A stretch of 37,013 bases of DNA from Candidatus Marsarchaeota G2 archaeon ECH_B_1 (GCA_003019535.1 NEXG01000013.1:3603-40615), one strand, 5' to 3'; shown: positions 9,451 through 18,118, counted from the stretch's first letter. A program made the numbers and translations. The notes: generated by a model not told the origin, from the sequence alone.

Positions 9451-10440
9451 TCATTTTGCTACCACTGGTTTCTTTACGAGGCCTAGTCTTTGGAGTTCCT
9501 CGGCCAGCTCCTTCTTCTCCTCCGGGGTCAGCGGTGATACGGGGGGTCGTACGTGGCCTGCGGCCATACCCATGAGTTCGCCCCAGTATTTAACCATCTG
9601 GACTGGGAGTGAGCCGCCGGTTCTGGCTACCAGTCTACTCCACCACACACGTGAAGCCTTTTTAATCGGCCATATCTTCTCGTAAAGTTTCTTGGCCTCT
9701 TCAAGGTCTCCCTTTGTGGCTAGCTCTACGAATCTCACATAGTCGTGTCTTTCCTCCGAGTCAAACCTCCAGTCACTGGTGTTGGCAAACATTACCTGCT
9801 GGTGGAAGCCATAGTACGGCTCATAGAAGAATATTTCTTCGTCTGGCATACTTATCACCGCCTTGTCTCCCGCGAGTAAGTGGGTGTCTATTGATATCTG
9901 CATGTTAAAGCTAGCCTCCTTTATCGCCACCACGCTTGGTATCTCCGCAATCTTGCTTAGAGCCTTCGCTGAGAGTGTGATGCCGAACTGGGGGGAGTTA
10001 TAGAAGGCTATACCGATATCGAGCGCCTCCGACACCCGTCTTACCCAATCGATGACCTGCTCCTCTGTCTTGGTGAGCATGTATGGGGCTGCGAGTATGG
10101 CGAGGTCGTACCCAGCCTCCTCAACTCTTTTACCCAAATATATCACGTCTTTAAGGCAGGTATCAGTTATTTGGAAGGCCGTGTAAGCCCTACCCTTAAC
10201 AAGTTTGGGTGCAGTCTCTAGGAGACTCAGCCTTTCAGCCATAGTGAGGCTCCAGAACTCTCCCATATTCCACGAGAAACCCATACCTTTGGTGCCAAGC
10301 TTAATCACGTGCTCCACGTTGTGGGCCAATCCCTTAATATCCAGTTCGTCCTCAGGTGTGAATGGGGTTATCATCGTGGTCCACTCACCAACCATCTCAT
10401 CCCTGGCCCACTGCTTGGCTTCCCTCTTAGTGTAACGCAT
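9451..10440 (-). CDS. DHDPS/N-acetylneuraminate lyase superfamily aldolase, atypical active-site motif
   Basis: A 329-residue TIM-barrel lyase. The Schiff-base Lys174 is in VVAIKEASFN and the conserved Tyr147 in IAFYNSPQ. The loop that reads GTTGE in dihydrodipicolinate synthase is here SWNMGEFW (residues 56-63), so the two pyruvate-carboxylate-binding threonines are replaced by Asn58 and Met59. It is therefore unlikely to be DapA itself; pyruvate- or 2-keto-acid-dependent aldolases and dehydratases of sugar acid or aromatic pathways are candidates. The open frame extends to 10458 (GTG), but ATG 10438-10440 lies 24-34 bases from the AT-rich box at 10464-10474, which supports a leaderless start there. 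Divergent from the MenA-like gene. Confidence 0.85.
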   Translation of the reverse strand: MRYTKREAKQWARDEMVGEWTTMITPFTPEDELDIKGLAHNVEHVIKLGTKGMGFSWNMGEFWSLTMAERLSLLETAPKLVKGRAYTAFQITDTCLKDVIYLGKRVEEAGYDLAILAAPYMLTKTEEQVIDWVRRVSEALDIGIAFYNSPQFGITLSAKALSKIAEIPSVVAIKEASFNMQISIDTHLLAGDKAVISMPDEEIFFYEPYYGFHQQVMFANTSDWRFDSEERHDYVRFVELATKGDLEEAKKLYEKIWPIKKASRVWWSRLVARTGGSLPVQMVKYWGELMGMAAGHVRPPVSPLTPEEKKELAEELQRLGLVKKPVVAK

Positions 10441-10496
10441 ATAAACTATACACCCCACTCAAGCTTAAATTTTTCGTACCACCACTTAGTGGTAAG
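10441..10496. promoter_or_regulatory. Shared divergent promoter with inverted repeat
   Basis: The 56-base gap separates two leaderless starts. One AT-rich element, CTTAAATTTTT at 10464-10474, is 24-34 bases from the leftward ATG and 23-33 bases from the rightward GTG, so it can act as TATA box in both directions. An inverted repeat ACCAC-TTA-GTGGT at 10481-10493 lies between the box and the rightward start, where a bound repressor would block initiation. Confidence 0.6.
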
Positions 10497-11381
10497 GTGT
10501 CGCCCCCCAGCGCTTGGCTGAGAGCTGTGAGACCAGCATACCTACCAGCCTCCCTAATCCCCGTCATAGTAGGCCTAGCCTACGCGTGGGGGGCAGCCCA
10601 CACCTTTAACCCAATCTACGCGTCGCTAACACTCGTGGGGATAGCCCTCGCCCATATGAGCGCCGACCTGTTTAACGACTATTTCGACTATATCCACGGA
10701 ACAGACCAACTCTCCAAACTAAGAGGCCTAAGCGGTGGCTCAGGCGTACTTGTGAATGGCTTACTCAAGCCCAAAGAGGTCTTAAGAGGCGGATTCACAC
10801 TCCTGGGATTAGCACTAGTGTGTGGGCTCTACCTCACCCTAAGGGTGGGTTTACTAGTGCTGCTACTCATGGGGTTAGGCGCCCTATCCATTTATGCTTA
10901 CACATCGCTTCTCCAGAGGGTCGGGCTCGGCGAGCTCACACTCGCCCTCGAAAGGGTTGCCACTCTACTTGGCACTTACTATGTTCAGGTTCAAAGAGTG
11001 GCTGCTCAGCCTATACTGCTCGGTGTCATACTCGGTGTACTATCAATTTACATGGTGTACTACGCTGCATTCCCAGACTACGATGCAGATAAGCAGACCG
11101 GTAAAAAAACACTCGTAGTCATTCTAGGGCGCCACACAGCGTTAGAGTTCGCACCAATCCTTCCAACACTATCATACATTTTCCTATTCTTCGGTATAGC
11201 GGTAAAACTTCTACCCTACACTACACTCATCACCCTACTAATCCTCCCAGTGGGTTACTGCTCAATAACGAATCTTAGAAAGGTGGATGATCAGAAGTCA
11301 ATTCGAGAAGGGTTAAGACAGACAGCGTTGTTCACACGCCTCTACGGCTTGCTTCTTGCCATCTCCCTACTACTTATTTAA
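10497..11381 (+). CDS. UbiA-family prenyltransferase, MenA-like
   Basis: A 294-residue integral membrane protein of eight to nine helices. The first Asp-rich motif is NDYFDYIHGTD (residues 60-70) and the second is DYDADKQTGKKTL (194-206), as in UbiA enzymes that bind prenyl diphosphate with magnesium. GLSGGSGVL, GLGELTLAL and LGTYYVQ match the MenA branch (1,4-dihydroxy-2-naphthoate prenyltransferase), so menaquinone or a related archaeal quinone is the likely product; a lipid-forming UbiA is the alternative. No other quinone-pathway gene is in the window. GTG start, set by the TATA-like box at 10464-10474. A quinone made here could be the electron acceptor for the pyruvate oxidase-like enzymes, but that is only an inference. 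Confidence 0.87.
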   Translation: MSPPSAWLRAVRPAYLPASLIPVIVGLAYAWGAAHTFNPIYASLTLVGIALAHMSADLFNDYFDYIHGTDQLSKLRGLSGGSGVLVNGLLKPKEVLRGGFTLLGLALVCGLYLTLRVGLLVLLLMGLGALSIYAYTSLLQRVGLGELTLALERVATLLGTYYVQVQRVAAQPILLGVILGVLSIYMVYYAAFPDYDADKQTGKKTLVVILGRHTALEFAPILPTLSYIFLFFGIAVKLLPYTTLITLLILPVGYCSITNLRKVDDQKSIREGLRQTALFTRLYGLLLAISLLLI

Positions 11382-11561
11382 CATCCATGCGTCTTTTGAG
11401 ATATGAATTTCCAATCTGCCCTCCTTTTCAGGTAGGACAGAACCCACCCTCAGCTCCATTTATGCTCTTAACGCTGACTTTAGGTCAAAGAGTTTTGGGT
11501 TAGCTCATCTGGATGATGAGTTCTAACATTAGCTTGGTGTATTTTTGTAAGAAAAAGGGGA

Positions 11562-12080
11562 TTAGGTGTTGTGTGTTTCGCCTTGACGCGTCTTGGTTTC
11601 GAGTGAATCAAGGGTTTCATAAATCTCTTTGGCTTCTTCGTCAGCCTCAGCGTCAAGCATGTACACCCTCGCCTTCCAGTCTGAGAGTTTGAGCCAACTA
11701 TAGGTAGACTGGCTCGCCCACCAGTTCAGGCTTCCTTCAACTATCTCCTCAACCTCTCCTTTTACCTCGTAAGGGTTACTGATATTTATAGGTGGGCTCT
11801 CGAGCACAACGTACACCCTACTAGTACCAGGTGCGGCTTCCTCCTGCGCCAAACCGAATTCGTTCGACGGCTCAATTTTAATTGTAACCATTAAAGGCTG
11901 TTTCCCGGGGTCTGGGTTGGGTATGAGTGTTCTTAGCTCCTTTACTCCACCACTAGTCTTAAGCCTCTCATGTATCATCTCACCGAGTTTGGCGCTTTGG
12001 AAGTAAGTGACGAGAAGCTGACCAACTAGATTCTCGAGTTCCTTGTCTCTACTGCTTTGACCCCAGCTCAAGCCCACCAC
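11562..12080 (-). CDS. Hypothetical protein, 172 residues
   Basis: I do not recognise this protein. It is soluble, acidic and tryptophan-containing: an N-terminal helical part (residues 10-50), a middle part with beta-like segments (VTIKIEPSNEFG, RVYVVLESPPINI) and a C-terminal part with SLNWWASQSTYSW followed by a charged helix (EADEEAKEIYETLDSLETK). No signal peptide or membrane helix is present. It starts with GTG 13 bases after the stop of the 49-residue gene at 12094-12243, so the two probably share one transcript from the promoter ahead of the small gene. Confidence 0.7.
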   Translation of the reverse strand: MVGLSWGQSSRDKELENLVGQLLVTYFQSAKLGEMIHERLKTSGGVKELRTLIPNPDPGKQPLMVTIKIEPSNEFGLAQEEAAPGTSRVYVVLESPPINISNPYEVKGEVEEIVEGSLNWWASQSTYSWLKLSDWKARVYMLDAEADEEAKEIYETLDSLETKTRQGETHNT

Positions 12081-12093
12081 TTCACGAATAGCC

Positions 12094-12243
12094 TTATGGC
12101 GCCTTGTCTATCAGTTTGAGTGAGCCGACCCTGAAGACTACATGGTCAGCGAACACCGTGGGGTCGACCACGATATTCCTGTTCGATTCACACAGCGGCA
12201 GAAGGGTTTCCTCCTCCTCAACCAAAACCTCTTTTATATCCAT
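12094..12243 (-). CDS. Small acidic protein, 49 residues
   Basis: A short reverse-strand gene beginning MDIKEVLVEEEETLLP, followed by a CESN segment, NIVVDPTVFADHVVFRVG and a SLKLIDKAP end. It is easily missed because of its length. A TTTATAGCGG box begins exactly 30 bases ahead of the ATG, the usual leaderless arrangement in this window, and the next gene on the strand starts 13 bases after its stop. The alternation of hydrophobic residues after residue 25 looks like beta strands. I do not recognise the family; a role together with the 172-residue neighbour is inferred from the operon only. The forward frame on the opposite strand (12104-12316) is serine/threonine-rich shadow. Confidence 0.6.
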   Translation of the reverse strand: MDIKEVLVEEEETLLPLCESNRNIVVDPTVFADHVVFRVGSLKLIDKAP

Positions 12244-12312
12244 CACAGAGTATACGTCGGCTTCCGCTATAAAGCTTTTGGATAAACTTACACGTCAGCG
12301 AACTGTTAAAGG

Positions 12313-13509
12313 CTAACCTGGGTATGCATTAGTTTTACGCCTCTCTGTTTTGACCATTTTGAGGAATGGTAGAAATAAGGCGGCCACCGCGCCGCTCACA
12401 AGCCAGCTTACCCTATAGCCCATGAGGGTTACCGAGTAGCCGAAAAGCACTATGCCTACAGCGCCGCACAGTATGCTCACACTGTTTATTAGGCCTATAG
12501 CTAGAGGAGCATAGCGTTTACCTATACGCTCAACGTCGGTTGGGATGGCGTAGGCGATGGTGTATGCGGCTGAGTCGAAGAAGCCTAGAGTAATGGTTGC
12601 TAGGACTAGGCTGTATTGGTCTGTGTATGAGAGGAGGGCGACTGAGAGTCCGGCTAATAGTGTGGGTATAGCAACGTAGATCCTCCTATCGGGGCTTCTA
12701 TCTGATATCGAACCTATGAGTGGCCCACCAACTAGACCGCCGAATAATATAAGGGAGGAGAGCAGGCCCGCTGTGGTAGCGGGTAGACCTAGAGTGTTAC
12801 TTGCGTAGTCAACAATGAACTGACTAGCAATATAGTAGACAACCGAGAGGCCAAGGATACTTAAGGCTACCCCCCAAACGATCTTAGAGCTGATTGTGTT
12901 AACTATCCCTGATGTGTCACTAGACTTCTCATCAACAACGCCTCTGAATACCGCTTGATACTGGGCTAACGCTACCAGTGTGCTCACACCTGTGATTAGG
13001 TATGGTGCACGCCAACCCCATGCGGCGGCTGCCGGGGTCATTGTGAACAGGGTTATTCCACCCCCTAGGTTGAAGGCTGCGTTGTATATGCCTATCATGA
13101 GCCCAGAGCGACCCTTATAGAGATTGGAGACCACAACCATTGCGGGTGCAAAGTAGAATGCTGCGCCTACACCTGTGATGAATCGGGTTATGACTTGGTT
13201 GAGGATGTTCGGTGAGAGGGCTGAGGCGAGTGAGCCCACCGCTATGAGCCCCAATCCAAGTGTCACTGCGCGTGAGGCGCCTCTACGCGCAGAGTATATA
13301 CCGGCTGGTACCTGTAGTGCGCCTGAGCCCACCATGAAAGCGGAGAGGAGTTCGCCTAGCTCAGTATAGTTATAGTGTTGGTGGGCTACGAGGGCCGGTG
13401 AGGTAGCGGCCGCGTCGAACCAGCAGAAGGTGTAGATGATCCTAGAGAAGGTTATGGATGCGAGTAGCCGTGTAGGTGAGCTTGGAAACTTGGTACACCT
13501 TGAAAGCAC
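12313..13509 (-). CDS. MFS transporter, 12-helix type
   Basis: A 398-residue polytopic protein. The first half has AGIYSARRGASRAV at the helix 2-3 loop position and VITRFITGVGAAFYFAPAMVVVSNL in helices 4-5; the second half has GGLVGGPLIGSISDRSPDRRIYV, the equivalent loop of the repeat. This fits a 12-helix major facilitator of unknown substrate. The start is a GTG about 25-30 bases from an AT-rich stretch (TCCTAAATTG). The CPA antiporter stop is 35 bases upstream on the same strand. One of four MFS carriers in the window, none closely similar to another by eye. Confidence 0.85.
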   Translation of the reverse strand: MLSRCTKFPSSPTRLLASITFSRIIYTFCWFDAAATSPALVAHQHYNYTELGELLSAFMVGSGALQVPAGIYSARRGASRAVTLGLGLIAVGSLASALSPNILNQVITRFITGVGAAFYFAPAMVVVSNLYKGRSGLMIGIYNAAFNLGGGITLFTMTPAAAAWGWRAPYLITGVSTLVALAQYQAVFRGVVDEKSSDTSGIVNTISSKIVWGVALSILGLSVVYYIASQFIVDYASNTLGLPATTAGLLSSLILFGGLVGGPLIGSISDRSPDRRIYVAIPTLLAGLSVALLSYTDQYSLVLATITLGFFDSAAYTIAYAIPTDVERIGKRYAPLAIGLINSVSILCGAVGIVLFGYSVTLMGYRVSWLVSGAVAALFLPFLKMVKTERRKTNAYPG

Positions 13510-13544
13510 ACTTGGTATACAATTTAGGATTTACTCGATTATAT

Positions 13545-14861
13545 CTAAGGCTTCTCCAGTTGTTGCCTCGCTCGCCTGAGCCTCTTGATCACTTCGTAGA
13601 GGTCCTCGTTTGTGCGCCGCCTATATTCTCTGGCGACGAAGAAAGCTGAAATCATTGATGAGAATAGTATAACCATGAAGCTTATGTCGAATATCTTGGA
13701 TGCGTAAGGGTAGATGGCTGAGCTGGGTGGTATAGAAGCTATGAGTGTGCTCGCCAACACGGCTACGGTAAGACCTCTTGGGTAGAGTGATATCAGTAGG
13801 CCTATGTTCTCACGCAACTCTTGGTCTCCAAGTGTGGTTGCTTCAACCCCAACAACCCTTGGTAGAAGCAGGAAGAATGCGAGTCCTAGTCCTATTAGCG
13901 CGGAGTAGGGTTTGAGTGATACGAGCGTGCCCACGAACACGTAGAAGAATGTTCGCACAAAGAAGTTTATCTCGCCTTCAAAGTTAGTCACGTTTCCAAG
14001 GTTCACTTTGGAATCCCTGCCAAAAAGTCTTAGGAACAGTTTGTGGTTTCCGAGTACCAATCCGAACACGAGCACGCTGAGCACAGCGCTGCCGCCAAGT
14101 ATGTCGACGAGAGCATATATACCTATCACCACGGCGACGGTGACTATATAGGAGTGGGGTATATCGCCCACACGTTCCAGCACGGTCACCCAGGTGAGGC
14201 CACCCACCGCACCGATAAATATTCCTGTTGAAACTAGTTCGAACAGGTAGCGCGCCACGAACACGATACCAGGGCTTACTGGGGTTGCGCCCTGCGATTG
14301 CATGAGTATGTCAAATATTATGTAGAAGGCAACTATGCAGGTTACACTGTTGAATGTGGAGTCTATCACCATGCTTGTCAGTACAGACTCGCTCAGCCCA
14401 AGTCTCTGGGATACGGGTATAACGATTGTGGCGGTGGTCTCACCCAGCATCGCACCGAAGAGGGCTGAGACGAGCAGTGGCCAGCCGAAGACGTAGTGGA
14501 ATAGGGGTGTTATGAATGCCATTGTGAGGAGTGTGTCCATCACCGCCATCACGACTCCCCTTCCCCCGCCACCCCCAATGAGTGAAGAGAAGTTAAGGTT
14601 GATTGAACCGCTCAGCACGATTATTACGAGTGCAGCATCGCCGAAGAAGGGTGCAAGGCTCCTTAACACCTCCACTTGTGTGGGTGATACAATGTGGAGG
14701 ACTGGTCCTATGAGCATTCCAGCCAACATGAGTGCCAGGTTTTCCGGTAACCTATACTTGTAGAATATCACTTCAGCCAAGAAACCGATGAATATAACAC
14801 CACCTAGTACGATGAGTAGTAAATCCGTGTCAGTCGCGATTAGGAGACCTGTGTTGAACAT
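13545..14861 (-). CDS. Cation:proton antiporter, CPA1/NhaP-like
   Basis: A 438-residue protein with about 12-13 membrane helices. YRLPENLALMLAGMLIGPVL is the family N-terminus; GAMLGETTATIVIPVSQRLGLSESVLTSM with the following VIDSTFNSVT corresponds to the CPA1 core (GES..ND region), with a conserved aspartate in the ion-binding helix; LISLYPRGLTVAVLAS matches the PRG(V/L) helix near the end. CPA1 members exchange Na+ or K+ for H+ and set internal pH. The C-terminal tail is short and basic (REYRRRTNEDLYEVIKRLRR), with no TrkA domain. ATG start with a CAAAAAATAG box about 20-30 bases upstream. A motif copy lies 92 bases upstream on the opposite strand. Confidence 0.87.
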   Translation of the reverse strand: MFNTGLLIATDTDLLLIVLGGVIFIGFLAEVIFYKYRLPENLALMLAGMLIGPVLHIVSPTQVEVLRSLAPFFGDAALVIIVLSGSINLNFSSLIGGGGGRGVVMAVMDTLLTMAFITPLFHYVFGWPLLVSALFGAMLGETTATIVIPVSQRLGLSESVLTSMVIDSTFNSVTCIVAFYIIFDILMQSQGATPVSPGIVFVARYLFELVSTGIFIGAVGGLTWVTVLERVGDIPHSYIVTVAVVIGIYALVDILGGSAVLSVLVFGLVLGNHKLFLRLFGRDSKVNLGNVTNFEGEINFFVRTFFYVFVGTLVSLKPYSALIGLGLAFFLLLPRVVGVEATTLGDQELRENIGLLISLYPRGLTVAVLASTLIASIPPSSAIYPYASKIFDISFMVILFSSMISAFFVAREYRRRTNEDLYEVIKRLRRARQQLEKP

Positions 14862-14952
14862 CTACAAACCCTTCTCTACTATTTTTTGAGTTGCAGGGTT
14901 ATAGCTGATTGGTGATAATCGTATATAAGGAGTGCGCAGCAAAACTTTCATG

Positions 14953-14976
14953 TTATAAGCTTTCTAAAAACTCGCC
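14953..14976 (+). repeat. Dispersed motif, copy 3
   Basis: Begins TTATAAGCTTTCTAAAAACT and matches the copy at 35318-35341 at 21 of 24 positions; both are also followed by a similar AGAGCG segment. It lies between two leftward genes, pointing away from the antiporter start. Confidence 0.6.
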
Positions 14977-15049
14977 ATTTAGAGCGGGATGGCCTACTTA
15001 ACCGTACAAACTATTAAAGTAGCGTGTGTTTTACGCTCAACAGTGCGTA

Positions 15050-16825
15050 TTATTGTGCTAGTGGTTCCTCTGACCGCATTTTGACTCTTCTCATCTGCGC
15101 TCTTGCCTCTAATATGTAGACGAATAGGGGTATGATTCCTGTTATCGTTATGAAAAGCGGTTTATAATTGTAGAAGAAGGCTAGTTTTAGCTCCTCAGCT
15201 ATGGAGGCTGAGGGTGCGTATGTGTCGTAGAGTATTGCTGGCGATACAAAGTAGAAGGCGTTATAGGATAACCCCACGTAGAGGAGGGGTAGAGCTGTGA
15301 AAACCCAGGCGCTTATTCTTCTTCCCTGTATGATGAGTAGGGGGATAACCCAGAGGAAATACTGGGGATTAACATAGTTGTAGGTTAAAAACAGTGTGAG
15401 TATTATTAACATCAGTAGAACGGTTGGGTCCGCTTTGGGATGCCTATGCGCGTGGATCAATATGGCTGCGTACACTACAGGGCCGGCAAACAGGAAGAGT
15501 GGTATGGGGGGAGACTTTAAAAAGTAGAGTATCCACTGCCATGTTAAACCGTTCACTGAGAACTCCCCAGCATAAGTAGGTACACCCCGCGAATATACTA
15601 GTATGCTTAGCGTTTGGAGAGGGTGGCCGAAATATGCGTATACGCCTATACTGGCTACTGCTACTGGTATGACGCTGATGAGTATGGGTCGCAGGGCTCT
15701 TGCCACACCGAGTCTAACTGTCTGTGCAAGGTATATGGGTATGAGAACCGCTGGCCATAGCTTGATCGCTCCCCCCAAAGCCGCGCACAGGTAGGCGTAG
15801 TGCATCCTCCCCCTACTGTAGGAGTCGAGTGAGAGTAGTGCTAGGGCTGCCGCTATGGGGTCGAGTTGACCCCAGATGGCGCACACAAGCAGTGCTAGTG
15901 GGTTGGCTGACCACTGCTTTATTGCCACGCGTTCACCCACACGTGAGCGTAGCACCCGGTAGACCACTAGATAGGATAGTATCATGGGTATTTTGAGCAG
16001 GAAGACTAGGAGGGGCATGCTGGGTGTGACGTAACCCCTCCAAACACTGTATATCGCAGTATAGTAGCCCGGATACACTGTAGCTGATGTCGACGGTACA
16101 CCTGTGTGGGTTATCAGTGAATAAATGAGGAACGCTAGCGTCGAGTATAGTGGGTAGAGGGGTGGGTAGGCCCACTTGAGCGGGTAAGGGTATGCTGGTG
16201 GTTGACCCGGGTTGAAGGGGTTGACGTGTTCAAGCACCCTGATGCCAGATGTAATTAGGAAATACACATCATATCTTTGACCTGTAAATGGCGCGATGAT
16301 GATGTACGCAGCGAGCATGATTAGGATAAACTTCTTTGGACTCACTTTATCTGCTAGGAGGATGAGTCCAAGTGTCAACACTATTATTAGGGCATAGAGC
16401 GCTCCATCAGCTACAAAGCCTCCAGCGTTCTCGCTCACCATAAGCGTCACGGTGTTTGACACGTATACGCTTGATACCGCCCTTAGCGTGTTTTCCCCAT
16501 TGTGCGCCCAGTAAGCTGTGACGGGTACGTATACCTGGGTGAAGCCTATACTGTTACCCGTAAAGGATGTAAGATTCCACCACTCTGAATTGTTATAGTA
16601 CTGAATGGTGATTATTCTGCCAGCCAGCGTATCAGAGTAGTTCACAAAGAATAGCTCGCTGAATGTGTAACCCTCTTTGGGTAGGCTGGCAGGGTATGCT
16701 AGGTGTGAGGGCTCTAAACCAAGATGCAAGGATTCGCTCTGCTGCAGCGCGCGAGCTGAGCCTGAGAATGCCGTTAAAACTATCAGTCCAATCAAAAGCA
16801 TCGTTGGTGACAGTCGCAAAGGCAT
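15050..16825 (-). CDS. Membrane glycosyltransferase, GT87/mannosyltransferase-like
   Basis: A protein of about 591 residues. A signal-anchor segment is followed by an extracytoplasmic beta-rich region (about residues 30-135, with several N-glycosylation sequons such as NYS, NNS, NLT) and then about eleven membrane helices. VNPFNPGQ, YPLKWAYPPLYPLYS, AIWGQLDPIAAALALLSL and a GGAIKLWPAVLIPIYLA segment are hallmarks of GT-C polyprenyl-phosphate-sugar-dependent enzymes (GT87, formerly DUF2029). It probably adds a sugar to a lipid-linked or surface glycan. A TTG at 16841-16843 would add six residues; I prefer ATG 16823-16825 because an ATATATC box begins 34 bases upstream. The extracytoplasmic N-terminal domain is unusual for the family. 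Confidence 0.78.
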   Translation of the reverse strand: MPLRLSPTMLLIGLIVLTAFSGSARALQQSESLHLGLEPSHLAYPASLPKEGYTFSELFFVNYSDTLAGRIITIQYYNNSEWWNLTSFTGNSIGFTQVYVPVTAYWAHNGENTLRAVSSVYVSNTVTLMVSENAGGFVADGALYALIIVLTLGLILLADKVSPKKFILIMLAAYIIIAPFTGQRYDVYFLITSGIRVLEHVNPFNPGQPPAYPYPLKWAYPPLYPLYSTLAFLIYSLITHTGVPSTSATVYPGYYTAIYSVWRGYVTPSMPLLVFLLKIPMILSYLVVYRVLRSRVGERVAIKQWSANPLALLVCAIWGQLDPIAAALALLSLDSYSRGRMHYAYLCAALGGAIKLWPAVLIPIYLAQTVRLGVARALRPILISVIPVAVASIGVYAYFGHPLQTLSILVYSRGVPTYAGEFSVNGLTWQWILYFLKSPPIPLFLFAGPVVYAAILIHAHRHPKADPTVLLMLIILTLFLTYNYVNPQYFLWVIPLLIIQGRRISAWVFTALPLLYVGLSYNAFYFVSPAILYDTYAPSASIAEELKLAFFYNYKPLFITITGIIPLFVYILEARAQMRRVKMRSEEPLAQ

Positions 16826-17149
16826 TACGTATATCCGATTCAACTGACAAGTGATATATGCTTTATTGTGCTACTTGTATGTGGTTACACCATCTCTGAA
16901 GAAATAAAGAAATTAGGAATCCCTAGACTTGCTATATTTTACTGACGGGGGGAGCATTGGATAGTTACATATGGGCATAAGAGGATATCAAATTTATCTT
17001 CGGCGGCAATTCAATGTGATTCTAATTGTGTTTGTTTGTATTATCTGGTTATAGCTGCCTTGTAGTATCATTTCTGGTTGTAGGGGGGAGGGGGGAGGCG
17101 GGTTAGATTTGGGTGGAAGGCTTATATTAGTTGTTTTGGTTGCTTTCTC
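16826..17149. other. Divergent intergenic region with G-rich tract
   Basis: This 324-base gap carries promoters in both directions: ATATATC near 16853-16859 for the leftward glycosyltransferase and CTTATATTAG at 17121-17130 for the rightward reductase. Between them, 17083-17102 is almost pure G on the forward strand (two runs of six G and a GGCGGG). I see no gene in it. Confidence 0.55.
17083..17102 (+). promoter_or_regulatory. G-rich tract upstream of the reductase promoter
   Basis: Twenty bases made of GGGGGG, A, GGGGGG, A, GGCGGG. It could fold into a G-quadruplex and ends 18 bases before the TATA-like box of the aldo/keto reductase. Role is inferred only from position. Confidence 0.35.
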
Positions 17150-18118
17150 ATGCAGTACGCCCGTGTGGGTAATAGTGGGCTTAGGGTGTCGCGCATATGT
17201 GTTGGTGGTTTATCCTTCGGTAATGATGAAGAATGGAAGATAGAGTTGGATGATGCGCGTAGGGTTGTGGATCGGGCTCTTGACTTGGGTATAAATTTCT
17301 TTGATACTGCGAACAGGTACTCGAAGGGGAGAAGTGAGGAGATACTTGGAGAGCTTCTCTCTGGTAGGCGTGATGACGTAATCATCGCCACAAAGGTGGG
17401 TCTGCCTCCGGGTGAAGGTCTAAATGTGCGAGACCTTTCGCGTCGCCATATATTAGAGCAGATACGACTCTCGCTTAAAAGGCTTAGAACAGAGTATGTG
17501 GACCTCTATCAGATACATAGGTGGGATCCTCAGACACCACTCGACGAGACGCTTTCAACCCTCACCAGCCTAGTGGAGCAGGGTGTGGTTAGATATCTTG
17601 GGGCATCCACACTGTGGGGGTGGCAGCTCATGGAGGCAGAGTGCCTTGCGAGGATGAAGGGGTATGAAAGGTTCATCTCTGTTCAAAACCACTACAACTT
17701 GGTCTACAGGGAGGATGAGAGGGAGCTCATCCCCCTATGTCGACATATAGGTGTGGGCGTTCTACCCTGGAGCCCATTAGCTCGAGGCTTCCTTTCTGGG
17801 AAGTATTCGCGTGGCAAGGTTGCTGACGACCCGAGGTACAAATCAGATAAATACTTGAGGGAGAGGTACTTCCGGGAGGAGGATTTCGACGTTGTGGATA
17901 GGGTAACCGAGTTATCAAAGCAGAAGGGTGCAAGTAACGCGCAGATAGCTTTAGCTTGGCTGCTACACAAAGATTACGTTGTGGCCCCAATTGTGGGTAT
18001 GAGTAAGGTTGAACACGTCGAGGAAGCCGTGGGAGCATTAGATGTCAAGCTAAGCTCCGATGATATAAAATATTTAGAGGAAGCATACAAGCCCCATCCA
18101 GTGCTTGGTAGCCCTTGA
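17150..18118 (+). CDS. Aldo/keto reductase
   Basis: A 322-residue (beta/alpha)8 oxidoreductase using NADPH. The catalytic tetrad is complete: Asp52 and Tyr57 in FFDTANRYSKG, Lys82 in IIATKVG, His123 in LYQIHRWD. VRYLGAST, QNHYNLVYR and GVLPWSPLARGFLSGKY are the usual substrate- and cofactor-pocket segments of the bacterial/archaeal branch that acts on aldehydes, including methylglyoxal-like and sugar aldehydes. ATG start with CTTATATTAG 20-29 bases upstream. The stop codon overlaps the next start (TGATG), so the CaCA exchanger is translated from the same message. Confidence 0.92.
   Translation: MQYARVGNSGLRVSRICVGGLSFGNDEEWKIELDDARRVVDRALDLGINFFDTANRYSKGRSEEILGELLSGRRDDVIIATKVGLPPGEGLNVRDLSRRHILEQIRLSLKRLRTEYVDLYQIHRWDPQTPLDETLSTLTSLVEQGVVRYLGASTLWGWQLMEAECLARMKGYERFISVQNHYNLVYREDERELIPLCRHIGVGVLPWSPLARGFLSGKYSRGKVADDPRYKSDKYLRERYFREEDFDVVDRVTELSKQKGASNAQIALAWLLHKDYVVAPIVGMSKVEHVEEAVGALDVKLSSDDIKYLEEAYKPHPVLGSP

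Noticed and set aside
12104-12316. Forward frame of 70 codons rich in Ser/Thr
   Set aside because: Composition is typical of an antisense shadow; the reverse-strand 49-residue gene with a promoter explains the region.
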